64,000 bases of DNA from Robiginitomaculum antarcticum DSM 21748 (GTDB lineage Bacteria > Pseudomonadota > Alphaproteobacteria > Caulobacterales > Maricaulaceae), in NCBI RefSeq assembly GCF_000365025.1, contig NZ_KB823013.1, positions 124,001 to 188,000 on the forward strand. The letters run 5' to 3'. The translations under genes and the position numbers were made by a program. Below are positions 34,382-43,953 of this stretch, in pieces (positions within the stretch are counted from its first letter, which is position 1; every line of letters starts with the position of its first letter). The notes beneath the pieces are model-generated. The model worked only from the letters and a program-made list of their open reading frames with translations. It ran no database searches and was not told where the DNA came from.

Positions 34382-34804
34382 ATGTTCGGCGATCTTTATA
34401 ATACTGATATTTTAACGCTGGCGGCATCTGTCACAGATACCCGTTTGGACGCGCCGTGCGCAACCGCCCGCGCTGTGTCCAAGCTATGCGGCTCAGAACT
34501 TGAAATTGATCTTGATATGGATGGCGGCAAAGTCAGCGCCGTAGCCCTGCGGGTCAGAGCCTGCGCGCTGGGTCAAGCCAGCGCCGGCATTTTGCAAAAC
34601 GCTATTATTGGCGCCAGTGTGGATGACATTAGCGCCGCGCATCAAGCTCTGGAAGCCATGCTAAAATCCGGCGGGCCCGCGCCGCAGGGGCGGTTTGCCA
34701 AGCTATCCCTTTTAAAAGGCGTGACCGATTATCCGGCCCGCCATACCAGCACCCTGCTGGCGTTTAAAGCTGCGCAAGAGGCCGCGCGGGAATGTCAGAG
34801 CTGA
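34382..34804 (+). CDS. IscU/NifU-like iron-sulfur scaffold family protein
   Basis: The product has 140 aa. It opens MFGDLYNTDILTLAASVTDT, which resembles the N-terminus of the alphaproteobacterial IscU-like family found beside yidD and thrS. Cysteines at 26, 36 (KLCGSELEID, comparable to the CGD site) and 61 (RVRACALGQASAGIL, comparable to the second site) are retained. A third ligand at the usual place near position 105 is not seen; the only later Cys is four residues from the end. It may be a scaffold variant or regulator. Preceded by the ferredoxin and followed by a 214-bp gap before the zinc-ribbon gene. Confidence 0.8.
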   Translation: MFGDLYNTDILTLAASVTDTRLDAPCATARAVSKLCGSELEIDLDMDGGKVSAVALRVRACALGQASAGILQNAIIGASVDDISAAHQALEAMLKSGGPAPQGRFAKLSLLKGVTDYPARHTSTLLAFKAAQEAARECQS

Positions 34805-34954
34805 CGCTATTCCCCGCTAATCCCCAGCCGCGCGAATAATTTGGCGTCATCGGTCTCACTGGGATTATCGCTTGTCAGCAAAGTATCTCCGACAGAGATA
34901 GACTTTTGCGCCGGCCATAAAGCACAGCCGTGTACACCTGAAGGAGCGCCGCCA

Positions 34955-34993
34955 ATGACGCATGTATTGACGGTCTGCGTAAAGGCAGCCTAA
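34955..34993 (+). CDS. Possible 12-residue leader ORF
   Basis: ATG at 34955 opens MTHVLTVCVKAA, with a perfect AAGGAG eight bases upstream, and ends 25 bp before the zinc-ribbon gene. It may be a leader or a chance frame. The surrounding 214-bp gap (34805-35018) also holds a minus-strand open frame without any start codon (34807-34989, reading TNTCVIGG to LFARLGISGE at its end) that looks like a gene remnant. Nothing else is seen in the gap. Confidence 0.2.
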   Translation: MTHVLTVCVKAA

Positions 34994-35018
34994 CCTGCGC
35001 GCCATACAGGAGAGCCTT

Positions 35019-36086
35019 ATGTCCAAATCCGCAAGGCGGCCGCAGCGCGTTTTCTCTATCGTCATGTGGGCGCTGTCCATCGTCTTTGCCGGGTTCCTGA
35101 TTGGGCTGGGCAGTCTGATTATTCGCGATTTGCCTAAAGTTGATCAGACGATAACAGTCGAGCACTTTATCGATCAGGACGCCTATAATTCCGCGCAAAT
35201 TATTGAGGACCGAGAGCGCGTCAAAGTCAGCGCTCTGCAGCGCGACCTTGAGGACGCCGAGGCCGCCTTTGCCGCCGCCGCCAATGATTACCGCAGCGCC
35301 AAAGCGTCATTTGATAATTGGATTGCAACGCGCAACGCGACGCAAAGCAATGCACAAAACCCCGAAGTGATCGCCCGCACCCGCGCCCTGGAAACCTTAA
35401 AAGCGCATGAACGCACCTCGCTGCGCGAGGTCGAGCGAATTCGCGCCGTGCAAGTCACCGCCGAGCGCGCTTATCTGGATGTCGTGAAAAGCCGCGAAGA
35501 TCTTTACGCCGCCGCGACGCCGCAATACCGCGCCGCAATGCGGGCGCAAGAATTGCGGGTTTTTGTCTTCCGCCTTGCCCTGACATTGCCTCTTCTGCTT
35601 TTAGGTGGATGGATGCTCATGAAAAAACGCGAGTCCGCCTATTGGCCGCTCTATCGCGGTTTCATTATCTTCGCGCTCTTTGCTTTCTTTGTCGAGCTTG
35701 TCCCCTATCTGCCCAGCTATGGCGGTTATGTGCGGTATGGCGTCGGAATTATTTTAGTTGTCGCGGCGGGGCATTTTATCATTCGCGGCATGCGGAAATA
35801 TATTGCGCGCAAACAGATTGAGGAAGAACGCAGTGAGGTCGAACGCCGCCGCTCTATTGGCTATGAAACCGCACTCAAAAAAATCGCTGCCAAAACCTGC
35901 TCGGGCTGTGACCGCGCCATTATCAGCAAGGATGATGTGCCAACGGATTTTTGCGTACATTGCGGCATCCGCCTGCAATGCCAATGCGTCAATTGCGGGA
36001 CGCGCAATATTTCGTTTCACAAATTCTGTTTGTCCTGCGGCACGCCTAGCGCAGAGCAGCCCATGACAGAGCCTGTGCCCGGCTGA
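35019..36086 (+). CDS. Membrane protein with coiled coil and C-terminal double zinc ribbon, function unknown
   Basis: The product has 355 aa. TM1 is near 12-34; residues ~60-175 are a charged, Ala-rich coiled coil that would be periplasmic; three more TM segments follow (about 181-201, 209-231, 238-255). After a basic helix (IARKQIEEERSEVERRR) comes a cytosolic Cys-rich tail: C294-x2-C297, C312-x2-C315, then C321, C323-x2-C326 and C337-x2-C340, a double zinc ribbon. I do not recognise the family. A tethered scaffold that binds a cytosolic partner through zinc ribbons is one reading. GGAGAG precedes the ATG. Its stop overlaps the yidD start by one base, so it is coupled to a membrane protein insertion factor. 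Confidence 0.8.
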   Translation: MSKSARRPQRVFSIVMWALSIVFAGFLIGLGSLIIRDLPKVDQTITVEHFIDQDAYNSAQIIEDRERVKVSALQRDLEDAEAAFAAAANDYRSAKASFDNWIATRNATQSNAQNPEVIARTRALETLKAHERTSLREVERIRAVQVTAERAYLDVVKSREDLYAAATPQYRAAMRAQELRVFVFRLALTLPLLLLGGWMLMKKRESAYWPLYRGFIIFALFAFFVELVPYLPSYGGYVRYGVGIILVVAAGHFIIRGMRKYIARKQIEEERSEVERRRSIGYETALKKIAAKTCSGCDRAIISKDDVPTDFCVHCGIRLQCQCVNCGTRNISFHKFCLSCGTPSAEQPMTEPVPG

Positions 36087-36418
36087 TGAAATATCCGGCC
36101 ATATGGCTGTTATGGCTTTATAAATACACGCTTAGCCCGGCGTTTAGCGCGCTGGGCCTGCGGTGCCGGTATGAACCGGGATGCAGTACCTATTCCATTC
36201 AAGCCATATCAAAATACGGATTTTGGCGCGGCGGATGGATGACGCTGGCGCGGCTGCAACGCTGTCATCCGATAGATGCGCTGGGCGGGTCGTCGGGCAT
36301 TGATAAAGTGCCCGAAACTGTGCAAAAGGCGCCGTTCTGGGCGCCGTGGCGATATGGCGTCTGGCGACATTCCCCCAATTGCGATTACGCAAGCGAACAT
36401 ACGGATACGCAATCATGA
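36086..36418 (+). CDS. yidD: Membrane protein insertion efficiency factor YidD
   Basis: The product has 110 aa. The DUF37/YidD core is complete: [40 protein letters not shown] and RLQRCHPID. The N-terminal amphipathic helix is expected to associate with the inner face of the cytoplasmic membrane, where YidD helps Sec/YidC insertion. The C-terminal tail (~30 residues) is a lineage extension. Unlike the common rnpA-yidD-yidC order, this copy precedes thrS, an arrangement common in alphaproteobacteria. It overlaps the zinc-ribbon gene (TGATG) and thrS (ATGA), so three genes form a coupled unit. Confidence 0.93.
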   Translation: MKYPAIWLLWLYKYTLSPAFSALGLRCRYEPGCSTYSIQAISKYGFWRGGWMTLARLQRCHPIDALGGSSGIDKVPETVQKAPFWAPWRYGVWRHSPNCDYASEHTDTQS

Positions 36419-38349
36419 TTACGCTGACATTTCCTGACGGAGCCACACGCGACTATGATGCCGGCGTCACCGCATTAGAGGTCGCAAAATCCATTAGCTC
36501 CGGACTGGCAAAAAAAGTTCTGGCCGCCAAGATTGACGGCGAGCTGCGTGACGCCGGCCGCGCGATTAACGACAATGCGAAAATCGAGCTCGTCACAGCG
36601 GTTGATCCCGAAGGCTTAGAGCTTATCCGTCATGATGCCGCCCATGTTTTGGCCGAAGCCGTGCAGGAGTTGTTTCCCGGCACGCAGGTCACAATCGGCC
36701 CGACAATTGAAAACGGATTTTACTACGATTTTTACCGCGAGACGCCCTTTAGCGCCGATGACTTTGCAGCCATCGAGAAAAAGATGACCCATATCATCAA
36801 CCGCAATGACAAATTTGAGCGGCAGGTTATGGAGCGCGATGAAGCGATCTCCCTCTTCAAAGATATGGGCGAAGAGTTTAAGGCCGAGCTGATTTCTGAT
36901 CTGCCAGAAGGCGAGACCATCACGGTTTATAAACAAGGCAAATGGTTTGATTTGTGCCGCGGCCCGCATTTGCCTTCTACGGGCAAAGTCGGCAAGGCGT
37001 TCAAGCTGATGAAAATTGCCGGGGCTTATTGGCGCGGCGACAGCAATAACCAACAGCTGCAGCGCATTTATGGCACGGCGTGGGCGACGCAGGAGCAGCT
37101 AGACGCGCATCTGCATATGCTGGCCGAAGCCGAGGCGCGCGATCACCGCAAGCTGGGCCGCGAGCTGGATTTGTTTCATATGCAGCCCGAAGCTCAAGGC
37201 ATGGTGTTTTGGCATGACAAGGGCGCAACATTATGGCGCGAAGTCGAAAATTATATTCGCCGCCGTCTTCAAAGCGCAGGCTATGTCGAAGTTAAGACGC
37301 CAATGCTGCTCAATAATGCGCTGTGGCAAGCCTCGGGACACTGGGACAAATTTCGAGAAAATATGTTCGTCTCTGAAGTCAAACACGGGGCCCATGAAGA
37401 AATCCACGCGCTTAAGCCGATGAATTGTCCGGCCCATGTTCAGATTTTTAATCAAGGCATGAAGAGCTATCGTGACCTGCCGATCCGCATGGGCGAATTT
37501 GGCTGCTGCCACCGTAATGAACCGACCGGAGCGCTCCATGGCATCATGCGCGTGCGCGGATTTGTGCAGGATGACGCTCATATTTTCTGCACTGAAGATC
37601 AGGTAACAGACGAGAGCAAGACATATATAGAACTGCTGAAATCCGTGTACCGTGATTTTGGCTATGAAGACATTACGGTCAAATTCTCTGATCGCCCCGA
37701 GGTGCGGGCTGGCTCTGATGAAACATGGGATAAGTCTGAAAAAGCTTTAATGGACGCCGTTGATGCGGCCGGGCTGGACGTTATTATGAACCCGGGTGAA
37801 GGGGCTTTTTATGGCCCCAAATTAGAATTTGTTTTGCGCGATGCGATTGGCCGTGATTGGCAATGCGGCACGCTACAAGTCGATTTTGTGCTGCCCGAGC
37901 GCCTCGGCGCAAGCTATATTGGCGAAGACGATCAGCGTCACCGTCCGGTCATGTTACACCGCGCTATTTTGGGATCTATTGAACGTTTCCTCGGTATTTT
38001 AATCGAAAACTATGCCGGACGTTTCCCGCTCTGGCTGGCACCAACGCAAGTCGTGATCGCGACCATTACATCGGACGCCGATGAGTATGCCGAACAGGCT
38101 GCCGCGACCCTTCGTAAGGCAGGGCTGCGCGTGGAAACCGATCTGCGTAATGAGAAGATCAATTATAAAATCCGTGAGTTGTCCGCTGACCGTAAAATCC
38201 CGGTCATCGCTGTGGTCGGCCGCAAGGAAGCCGATGAAGGCAAGCTCGCGCTTCGTCGTTTGGGCGGCCGTGACCAAGTCATCATGACGCTTGAAGACGC
38301 CGCGCGTGATTTGTCAATTGAGGCGCTTGCGCCTGATCTTCGCGATTAG
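36415..38349 (+). CDS. thrS: Threonyl-tRNA synthetase
   Basis: The product has 644 aa from the ATG at 36415, which overlaps the yidD stop (ATGA). TGS domain at residues 1-62 ([20 protein letters not shown]); editing domain ([30 protein letters not shown]); class II catalytic core with the zinc Cys in [12 protein letters not shown], then [20 protein letters not shown]; the C-terminal anticodon-binding domain begins near [14 protein letters not shown]. It charges tRNA-Thr and hydrolyses Ser-tRNA-Thr. No T-box-like leader is seen, as expected for a proteobacterium. The GT2 gene follows 15 bp downstream on the same strand. Confidence 0.97.
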   Translation: MITLTFPDGATRDYDAGVTALEVAKSISSGLAKKVLAAKIDGELRDAGRAINDNAKIELVTAVDPEGLELIRHDAAHVLAEAVQELFPGTQVTIGPTIENGFYYDFYRETPFSADDFAAIEKKMTHIINRNDKFERQVMERDEAISLFKDMGEEFKAELISDLPEGETITVYKQGKWFDLCRGPHLPSTGKVGKAFKLMKIAGAYWRGDSNNQQLQRIYGTAWATQEQLDAHLHMLAEAEARDHRKLGRELDLFHMQPEAQGMVFWHDKGATLWREVENYIRRRLQSAGYVEVKTPMLLNNALWQASGHWDKFRENMFVSEVKHGAHEEIHALKPMNCPAHVQIFNQGMKSYRDLPIRMGEFGCCHRNEPTGALHGIMRVRGFVQDDAHIFCTEDQVTDESKTYIELLKSVYRDFGYEDITVKFSDRPEVRAGSDETWDKSEKALMDAVDAAGLDVIMNPGEGAFYGPKLEFVLRDAIGRDWQCGTLQVDFVLPERLGASYIGEDDQRHRPVMLHRAILGSIERFLGILIENYAGRFPLWLAPTQVVIATITSDADEYAEQAAATLRKAGLRVETDLRNEKINYKIRELSADRKIPVIAVVGRKEADEGKLALRRLGGRDQVIMTLEDAARDLSIEALAPDLRD

Positions 38350-38364
38350 ATCCGCCCCACCGCA

Positions 38365-39180
38365 ATGGCCCGTATATCTGTTATCGTTGTGACCTATTAT
38401 ACAGGTCCGGTTCTCTTTGAAACGCTGGATACATTACTGGCTGACCCGGACGCAGATGAGATCATCTTGGTCGATAACGGCAATTCAAATCTAACCCGTG
38501 ATATGATCTCAGCCGTTAAAAGTGACAGAATCCGTATTTTGCAAGGGCATGGCAATATAGGGTTTAGCGCGGGCTGTAATTACGGCGCGGCGATGTCGGG
38601 CGGTGAGTTTATCGCCTTCATTAATCCGGATGCCCGCCCCATGGCCGGCGCGCTTGCCGCGCTTTGCGAAGTGGCCTCGCAATCTCCATTCCCGCATATT
38701 GCGGGGGCCGTATTATTTGGAGAAGACGGAACAGAGCAGCGCGGATCGCGTCGCAGCACTCTAACCCTCCCCAAATTTATCGGCGCTATGATTGGATGGG
38801 ACAGATTTAATTTACATAAATCACGCCTGCCGGACGCGCCGTTTTCAGTTGGCGCCGTTAGCGGGGCCGGTATGATGCTGAGCCGTAAAAGTTTTGACGC
38901 ATTGGGCGGTTTCGACGAAGGATATTTTCTTCACGTCGAAGATATAGACTTATGCCGGCGCGCAATAAAAATGGGAGGTCAAGTGACCTGCGTGCCTGAC
39001 GCCAAAGTCGTCCATATTGGCGCAACGTCGAAGACCAGTTCGCTCTTTGTCAGCGCGCATAAAACGCATGGATTTCTGCGTTATTTCTGGAAGCATAGCG
39101 GCGACGTCGGCAAAATATTTACGGTTATTTTTGCGCCTCTGATCTTGTTTGTGACAATGGTCAGAGGCTTATTGGCTTAA
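38365..39180 (+). CDS. GT2 family glycosyltransferase (rhamnosyltransferase-like)
   Basis: The product has 271 aa. The GT-A fold nucleotide-sugar part reads ISVIVVTYYTGPVLFETLDT, EIILVDNGNSN, GNIGFSAGCNYG and FINPDARPM (the DxD-like metal site is NPDAR). VSGAGMMLSRKSFDALGGFD and FLHVEDIDLCRRA are the acceptor-side motifs of the WbbL-type family. A C-terminal hydrophobic segment (IFTVIFAPLILFVTMVRGLL) may anchor it to the membrane. It is likely involved in surface polysaccharide or lipid-linked sugar assembly. Its stop overlaps that of the convergent GT39 gene by four bases. Confidence 0.9.
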   Translation: MARISVIVVTYYTGPVLFETLDTLLADPDADEIILVDNGNSNLTRDMISAVKSDRIRILQGHGNIGFSAGCNYGAAMSGGEFIAFINPDARPMAGALAALCEVASQSPFPHIAGAVLFGEDGTEQRGSRRSTLTLPKFIGAMIGWDRFNLHKSRLPDAPFSVGAVSGAGMMLSRKSFDALGGFDEGYFLHVEDIDLCRRAIKMGGQVTCVPDAKVVHIGATSKTSSLFVSAHKTHGFLRYFWKHSGDVGKIFTVIFAPLILFVTMVRGLLA

Positions 39181-40862
39181 TTGGCAGGGCAGCCCACACG
39201 TTGCAGCAGACGCAAAATAACATCATCACTTTTGGCGTAATTGTGTCCGCGAACATAGCCCAGCGTTTTAAAACACCGGCCGGGTCCATCAATATCCAGC
39301 GCGGGTCGGCGTATCTCATCAATGAGTAAATATTCACCCATTTGAATGTCACCAAGTGAGGACTGATTAAAGTCTCCGCCCAATTTGATATGTGTGCCGA
39401 GCTTATAAACCAGTGACGCTTCGGTGAAATGCGGAGAGCGGAAAGCTGCGCTTTTGTCGAGTGGAAGGTCAATATTGCGCGATGCCATTATCGCCGCCAC
39501 ATTTTTGGAGACAAACAGATTGCTTAGCGCCGGCATGATATATCCGAAGGTAAAGACCATCATGACTGCGCCTGATCCAATGATAGCGGCTATGAAATAA
39601 CGGTGCCGCGTGATCATCATCGCCGCAGCCATTATGATAATGCAGGCCACAATGACGCCCAGACTAACGGCCCAAATATTCAGCCCGACATCGTCGCCAT
39701 ATATATAATGCGCATAAACGACCCCGCCGGTCAGCGCCGTGCCAATAACGCCAAATAAGGCTGCGCCGACATAGCGCGAAATATCAAATTCACGGATTTG
39801 TAACAGCAGCGCTCCCGCTGTGCCGCACAGCAGGGCCAGCGCTGGATAAGTCGGCAGGGCGTAATGGGGCAATTTGGTCGGCGTGATTTCAATCACAATC
39901 CAAAACGGAACCACCCAGCAGATAATCAGACGCATGGCGCGTTTAACCGGACTGTCCGGCGCGCTATCCCCGCGCAGCGCCCGCACGGCATATTCAACTC
40001 CGGCCGGTAACAACGCGATAGCCGGCATAAACATGACTAAAAGCGCGACAAGGTGATAGCCCGGAAGCCCGCCGTGATTTTCTTGCCCGCCGGTTAATTT
40101 CGGGGCAAGGTCTTCGCCGATCGCGGTTGCGAAAAACGCACCGCCTGTTTTATGCCAGATCAGCACCGTCCATGGCAGGATGACAAGAAGGAAGAGAATA
40201 GGGCCCGGCCAAAACAATAAGGGTTTTGCCCATTTGGCTTTGCGCTCCCAGATCATCAATGTGGCAATCGTCAGTCCGACTAACAACGGCGCAATGGGCC
40301 CTTTCATCATGACGCCGATACCCAGCGCGATCCAAAACAGCAGCGCAGCGGTTTTCTGCGTCGCCAGCGGATTATGCCGGATATGGGCAAGCGCGCCGAA
40401 ACACACTGTCGTCATCGCGACCATCAGAGCGTCCGTCTTGGCGGCATGCGCTTCATAGGTCAGCGATAAGGTAACAGCGAGCAGCGCCGCGCCTATGACC
40501 GCCGCGTCGCGTCCGACTAAACGCCGTCCCGCCCAATATGTGGCGAGCACAGCCAGAAGCGCGGCCAATACGCTGGGCACGCGGTGTTTCCATATTTGGC
40601 GGCTCTCCGGCCCGCCGAAAATTGTCACGCTGACCGCTTGCGCCCAATAGGCTCCGGCGGGTTTCTTCCATCGCGGCGCATCTTGAAACCGGATGTCCAC
40701 GGGGTCTCCCGTCTCCAGCATCTGAACTGTGGCTTGGGCGTAGCGCGCCTCGTCGCGATCAATGGCAGGAATACGAAACAGTCCCGGCAAAGCCGTCAGC
40801 AGAACGAGGCCCGTCAAAATCAGAATGTGCCGCAAACGGCTATGGGGTGGCGCGCTAAACAT
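39177..40862 (-). CDS. GT39-family membrane glycosyltransferase (ArnT/PMT-like)
   Basis: The product has 561 aa from ATG 40862, preceded by GGGGCGG; TTG 40898 and ATG 40874 are alternatives. A first TM (ILILTGLVLLTALPGLFRI) leads into the GT-C loop PAIDRDEARYAQATVQML with the catalytic-type Asp/Glu, then WKKPAGAYWAQAV. About 11-12 TM helices alternate with short loops, and a soluble C-terminal domain (~100 residues) follows. Such enzymes use polyprenyl-phosphate sugars to glycosylate lipid A or other periplasmic acceptors. Lipid A aminoarabinose genes are absent, so the acceptor is unknown. It lies 45 bp after the metallopeptidase gene on the same strand. Confidence 0.88.
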   Translation of the reverse strand: MFSAPPHSRLRHILILTGLVLLTALPGLFRIPAIDRDEARYAQATVQMLETGDPVDIRFQDAPRWKKPAGAYWAQAVSVTIFGGPESRQIWKHRVPSVLAALLAVLATYWAGRRLVGRDAAVIGAALLAVTLSLTYEAHAAKTDALMVAMTTVCFGALAHIRHNPLATQKTAALLFWIALGIGVMMKGPIAPLLVGLTIATLMIWERKAKWAKPLLFWPGPILFLLVILPWTVLIWHKTGGAFFATAIGEDLAPKLTGGQENHGGLPGYHLVALLVMFMPAIALLPAGVEYAVRALRGDSAPDSPVKRAMRLIICWVVPFWIVIEITPTKLPHYALPTYPALALLCGTAGALLLQIREFDISRYVGAALFGVIGTALTGGVVYAHYIYGDDVGLNIWAVSLGVIVACIIIMAAAMMITRHRYFIAAIIGSGAVMMVFTFGYIMPALSNLFVSKNVAAIMASRNIDLPLDKSAAFRSPHFTEASLVYKLGTHIKLGGDFNQSSLGDIQMGEYLLIDEIRRPALDIDGPGRCFKTLGYVRGHNYAKSDDVILRLLQRVGCPAN

Positions 40863-40907
40863 GAGCCGCCCCATAGCGTTATGCGGGCGATGCGGCAAGC
40901 ACGCGCG

Positions 40908-42614
40908 TCACGGCTGCGTCATGCGCAACGGGCCAAGCGGTAAATCGATGATTCGGATAAAGGGCGGCACGGCAGGGATGTCCGCCCCGCAGGGCATATC
41001 CGTAAGCTGCGTTCCATCACGCAAATCAAATGTTAGGGGAAGCCCCGCTCCGCAGCGATTGCGTACATCATCATAAACCGCGCGCGGCGTCTCAAACATA
41101 TTACGGCCATTGACGCCAACAAGATCAAAATTAGCATCCCATCGCCCGGTGCACAGCCCTTGCCCCGCAACGTCTTTATGGTCGTCATTATTGTAAATTG
41201 AAATTGCCCCGTCGCAATTGGCCTGCATCAGGCGGCCCAGCCACCAATTATTAAGCGACAGATCATCATCAGCAGGCGTCGCCTGAATTTCGATCTTAAT
41301 CGGGAGGCCATCAAGAGCGGGAGCGATATTATCCCACCGCGCGTCTTCAGCGGCAGTGAGCAGCCGCGCGGCGAGCACAGGAAACCCTTGCGGGTTATAG
41401 GCCGTGGACGCGTCGAGAAAATCCTGCGGTTGATACTCTTCATTGCCGGAAGACATTACAGCGCTCCAAATATCAAGAATATCACGGCCCTCTCTGGCTG
41501 CGCCCAATTCTGCAAACAGGCTGATAACAAAGCCGCAATCATAAGCCGCGCGGCCTTGAACAGGGCCGAGGCTCCCATCAAGCGCGAATGGGCCCAGTTC
41601 AGTCATACAGCGGTTCAGCGTGTCTTCGGCGACCTTGCGAAAGGCCTCTGCATTCAGCCGCAAGCGGCTGGAAATATATTCACTCGTGCCTTCATGCGCC
41701 CAGCTTTGCTCAGCATTTTGGGCGTTTTTAATACGGTGACCGATCCACATATGCACGGTTTCATGAGTGACGAGACCGGTAAAGCCGTCAACCAAGCCCG
41801 TATCATTCGGGTTCAATTCCATCCGGCGCAGACGCAGCGCAATTACGCCGCCATCCAGCGCCCCGCCTTTCCAGCCGGGGCTTTCAAAGCGCGTATCCAT
41901 AGACTGGCTGACATAAAGCGTCGGCGTATATTTACCCGTACCCCCCAGACGCGCGGTTAGCACAGTCGTGGCGCGGGACATATCGGCTGTCATCTGCACG
42001 CGTAGCCAGTCGGGCACTTCCGGACCCGACATAAAATCCGGATTTTCCGAGCGCAGATAATCACGCGGTCCGATATAGAGCAGCGTATTATCATCCGCCG
42101 TAATGCTAAATTCACTTTGCCCTGTAACGTCGCGGGCCCCGTCACGAATAAGCGCCGCCTCAAAGCCTGTTATTCGCACAGTGACGCTCCCGTCTTTCAG
42201 GGCGAATACAGGCTTGTAAAAGAGCCAACCCGACGATCCGATGCGGTCTATTGCGAAATAGCGGCGGTTATAAAATTCTGTCTCGGATGAGAGGCTAAAT
42301 TCTACTTTTTGTAAGGGCGCGCCATCTTTGCGGGTTACGGTGACGCCATCAAAATCGTGAAGCGTCCCGATAATTGTCCAGCCATTACGGCGCTGCGCCT
42401 GTGCGCCGGGCTCGAATATAATCGCAGCAACGTTCGAGGCCGGCTCTATTGTCAAATGCAGACTCTCGCCTTCGGGCGTCAGTAAAAATGTGGCGACAGC
42501 CGCATCATTCGCGTTTGCGGGCGGGATGTCGTCTTGAGCAAAAACGCCGGAGCTGAGCGCCAGCACAAAAATAATAATAATAAAGGCGAACCCTACGATG
42601 TTTATGCGGGGCAC
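40908..42614 (-). CDS. Secreted M1/M61-like zinc metallopeptidase (gluzincin)
   Basis: The product has 568 aa and starts at GTG 42614. A signal peptide is clear (GFAFIIIIFVLALSSGVFA, cut before QDD). The zinc site is HETVH at 284-288 (in GLVTHETVHMWIGHRI) with a downstream glutamate, Glu308, in SWAHEGTSEY, the gluzincin arrangement seen in M1 aminopeptidases and M61 glycyl aminopeptidases. The N-terminal ~230 residues are beta-rich. Cysteines in the C-terminal region suggest disulfides in the periplasm. Subfamily and substrate are uncertain. Located among a prolyl oligopeptidase, a symporter and a membrane glycosyltransferase. Confidence 0.8.
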   Translation of the reverse strand: MPRINIVGFAFIIIIFVLALSSGVFAQDDIPPANANDAAVATFLLTPEGESLHLTIEPASNVAAIIFEPGAQAQRRNGWTIIGTLHDFDGVTVTRKDGAPLQKVEFSLSSETEFYNRRYFAIDRIGSSGWLFYKPVFALKDGSVTVRITGFEAALIRDGARDVTGQSEFSITADDNTLLYIGPRDYLRSENPDFMSGPEVPDWLRVQMTADMSRATTVLTARLGGTGKYTPTLYVSQSMDTRFESPGWKGGALDGGVIALRLRRMELNPNDTGLVDGFTGLVTHETVHMWIGHRIKNAQNAEQSWAHEGTSEYISSRLRLNAEAFRKVAEDTLNRCMTELGPFALDGSLGPVQGRAAYDCGFVISLFAELGAAREGRDILDIWSAVMSSGNEEYQPQDFLDASTAYNPQGFPVLAARLLTAAEDARWDNIAPALDGLPIKIEIQATPADDDLSLNNWWLGRLMQANCDGAISIYNNDDHKDVAGQGLCTGRWDANFDLVGVNGRNMFETPRAVYDDVRNRCGAGLPLTFDLRDGTQLTDMPCGADIPAVPPFIRIIDLPLGPLRMTQP

Positions 42615-42705
42615 TTTTTCACCATCTGGCTATGTCGCCCGCCGCGCCGACGCCCAGAGCGGGCATTAGCGCGAAATAGCGGCGGATAACATTCATTTTA
42701 TCGCT

Positions 42706-43953
42706 CTAGTCCTGCAGAATTTTCGGTTTGCGGTAATAGAGTTTCAGGCCGTTCGCCGTGCTCATACTATCGGACTGTGTATTGAGCATTGTGCGCATGC
42801 GGTCGAGAATTAACGTATCCAGCGTTATAATAATAGCCGTTACATAGGTTGCAAATGCGCCTGAAACACCATGACTTGTCAGGATTTCCTGCAACAGCAC
42901 AATAGATGAGCTTGGCACGCCCGCCGCGCTGGTTGAATAAACCAATGACTGGAAGGCCACGACAAAACGGTCAGCGACGCTTGGCATAGCTCCTTCAAAG
43001 GCCTGCATGCCGTAGAGCGAAATAAGCGTCAGACCCATTAACGTGCCGACCATATTGATCGTCGCGCCAATCGTGTAAAACGGTGTCGCCTCGTCGGCAT
43101 TTGCCCCTAGCTGATCACAGGCAATGCGCGTCGCCGGCAAGGTCGCCATGGACGAGCTGGTCGCAATAGCGACAACAGCTTGAGGGAGCAAAGCCCGGCC
43201 CATAAATCCAATGCCGTGGCCAAGAACACGTGCGCTGATCACAATCATAAGCAGCCAGACAATGGTCATAGATCCCAGATAAACAGGGAGTAATTTGGAA
43301 AGCTGCATGAGCGATTCAACGCCGTCCGGGCGATTAAGCGCTAACGTCAAAGACCCAAATACGGCCAGTGGAATGGTAATCCAAAGAAATTTGATAAAAC
43401 CGCGAATAAACATATCCGATACAGCGTCAGCCTGGATACCAATGCCGGGATTAGTCGCTTCGAGTTTTTTAATGCCGTATCCTAATAATATACCGCCATA
43501 GATCGAAACCATAAGCGGGCTTGTGATGACCCCGTAGATTTTTTGCATGAATGGAATAGCGGCAACATCTTGACCTGCCGCCAAGCCTAAAGTTTCCGGG
43601 CTGTCAAAAATGTCCATCGGAAAAAGAGAATATGCGGCAATGGCTACAAGCGCGCCAATGATAGAAAATCCAACGAAGAAAGCCAGCACCCGCACAAATT
43701 TTGCGCCCAAGCCGCCTGTCGACACGGCAATGGAAGCACCAATGGACAAAATGATCAACGCATACATAACCGGTTTGAGCGGAACGAAAAGCGCATCTTT
43801 GGCCAGATCGGCCACTGATTTTGCTAAATAGGTCTCTCCGGCCATAATGGGCCGGACCAGTCCGTCTGCTCCCAAGGCCCACAATCCCACTGCGAGAACG
43901 GCCGCGATGAGCACCAAAATGAGAAGCGGAATGTTGTAATAACGGTTTAGCAT
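42706..43953 (-). CDS. Dicarboxylate/amino acid:cation symporter (SDF family)
   Basis: The product has 415 aa with about eight TM helices and two re-entrant loops. The SDF signatures are IATSSSMATLPATRIACDQL (HP1 tip) and FYTIGATINMVGTLMGL, where the usual NMDGT reads NMVGT; STSAAGVPSSSIVLLQEIL is HP2. GltP/DctA relatives import glutamate, aspartate or C4-dicarboxylates with Na+ or H+. The Asp-to-Val change at a cation-site motif and the diverged C-terminal region (NTQSDSMSTANGLKL) suggest altered ion or substrate use. Its ATG overlaps the stop of the prolyl oligopeptidase gene by one base (TAATG), so it may take up amino acids released by that enzyme (inference). Confidence 0.87.
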   Translation of the reverse strand: MLNRYYNIPLLILVLIAAVLAVGLWALGADGLVRPIMAGETYLAKSVADLAKDALFVPLKPVMYALIILSIGASIAVSTGGLGAKFVRVLAFFVGFSIIGALVAIAAYSLFPMDIFDSPETLGLAAGQDVAAIPFMQKIYGVITSPLMVSIYGGILLGYGIKKLEATNPGIGIQADAVSDMFIRGFIKFLWITIPLAVFGSLTLALNRPDGVESLMQLSKLLPVYLGSMTIVWLLMIVISARVLGHGIGFMGRALLPQAVVAIATSSSMATLPATRIACDQLGANADEATPFYTIGATINMVGTLMGLTLISLYGMQAFEGAMPSVADRFVVAFQSLVYSTSAAGVPSSSIVLLQEILTSHGVSGAFATYVTAIIITLDTLILDRMRTMLNTQSDSMSTANGLKLYYRKPKILQD

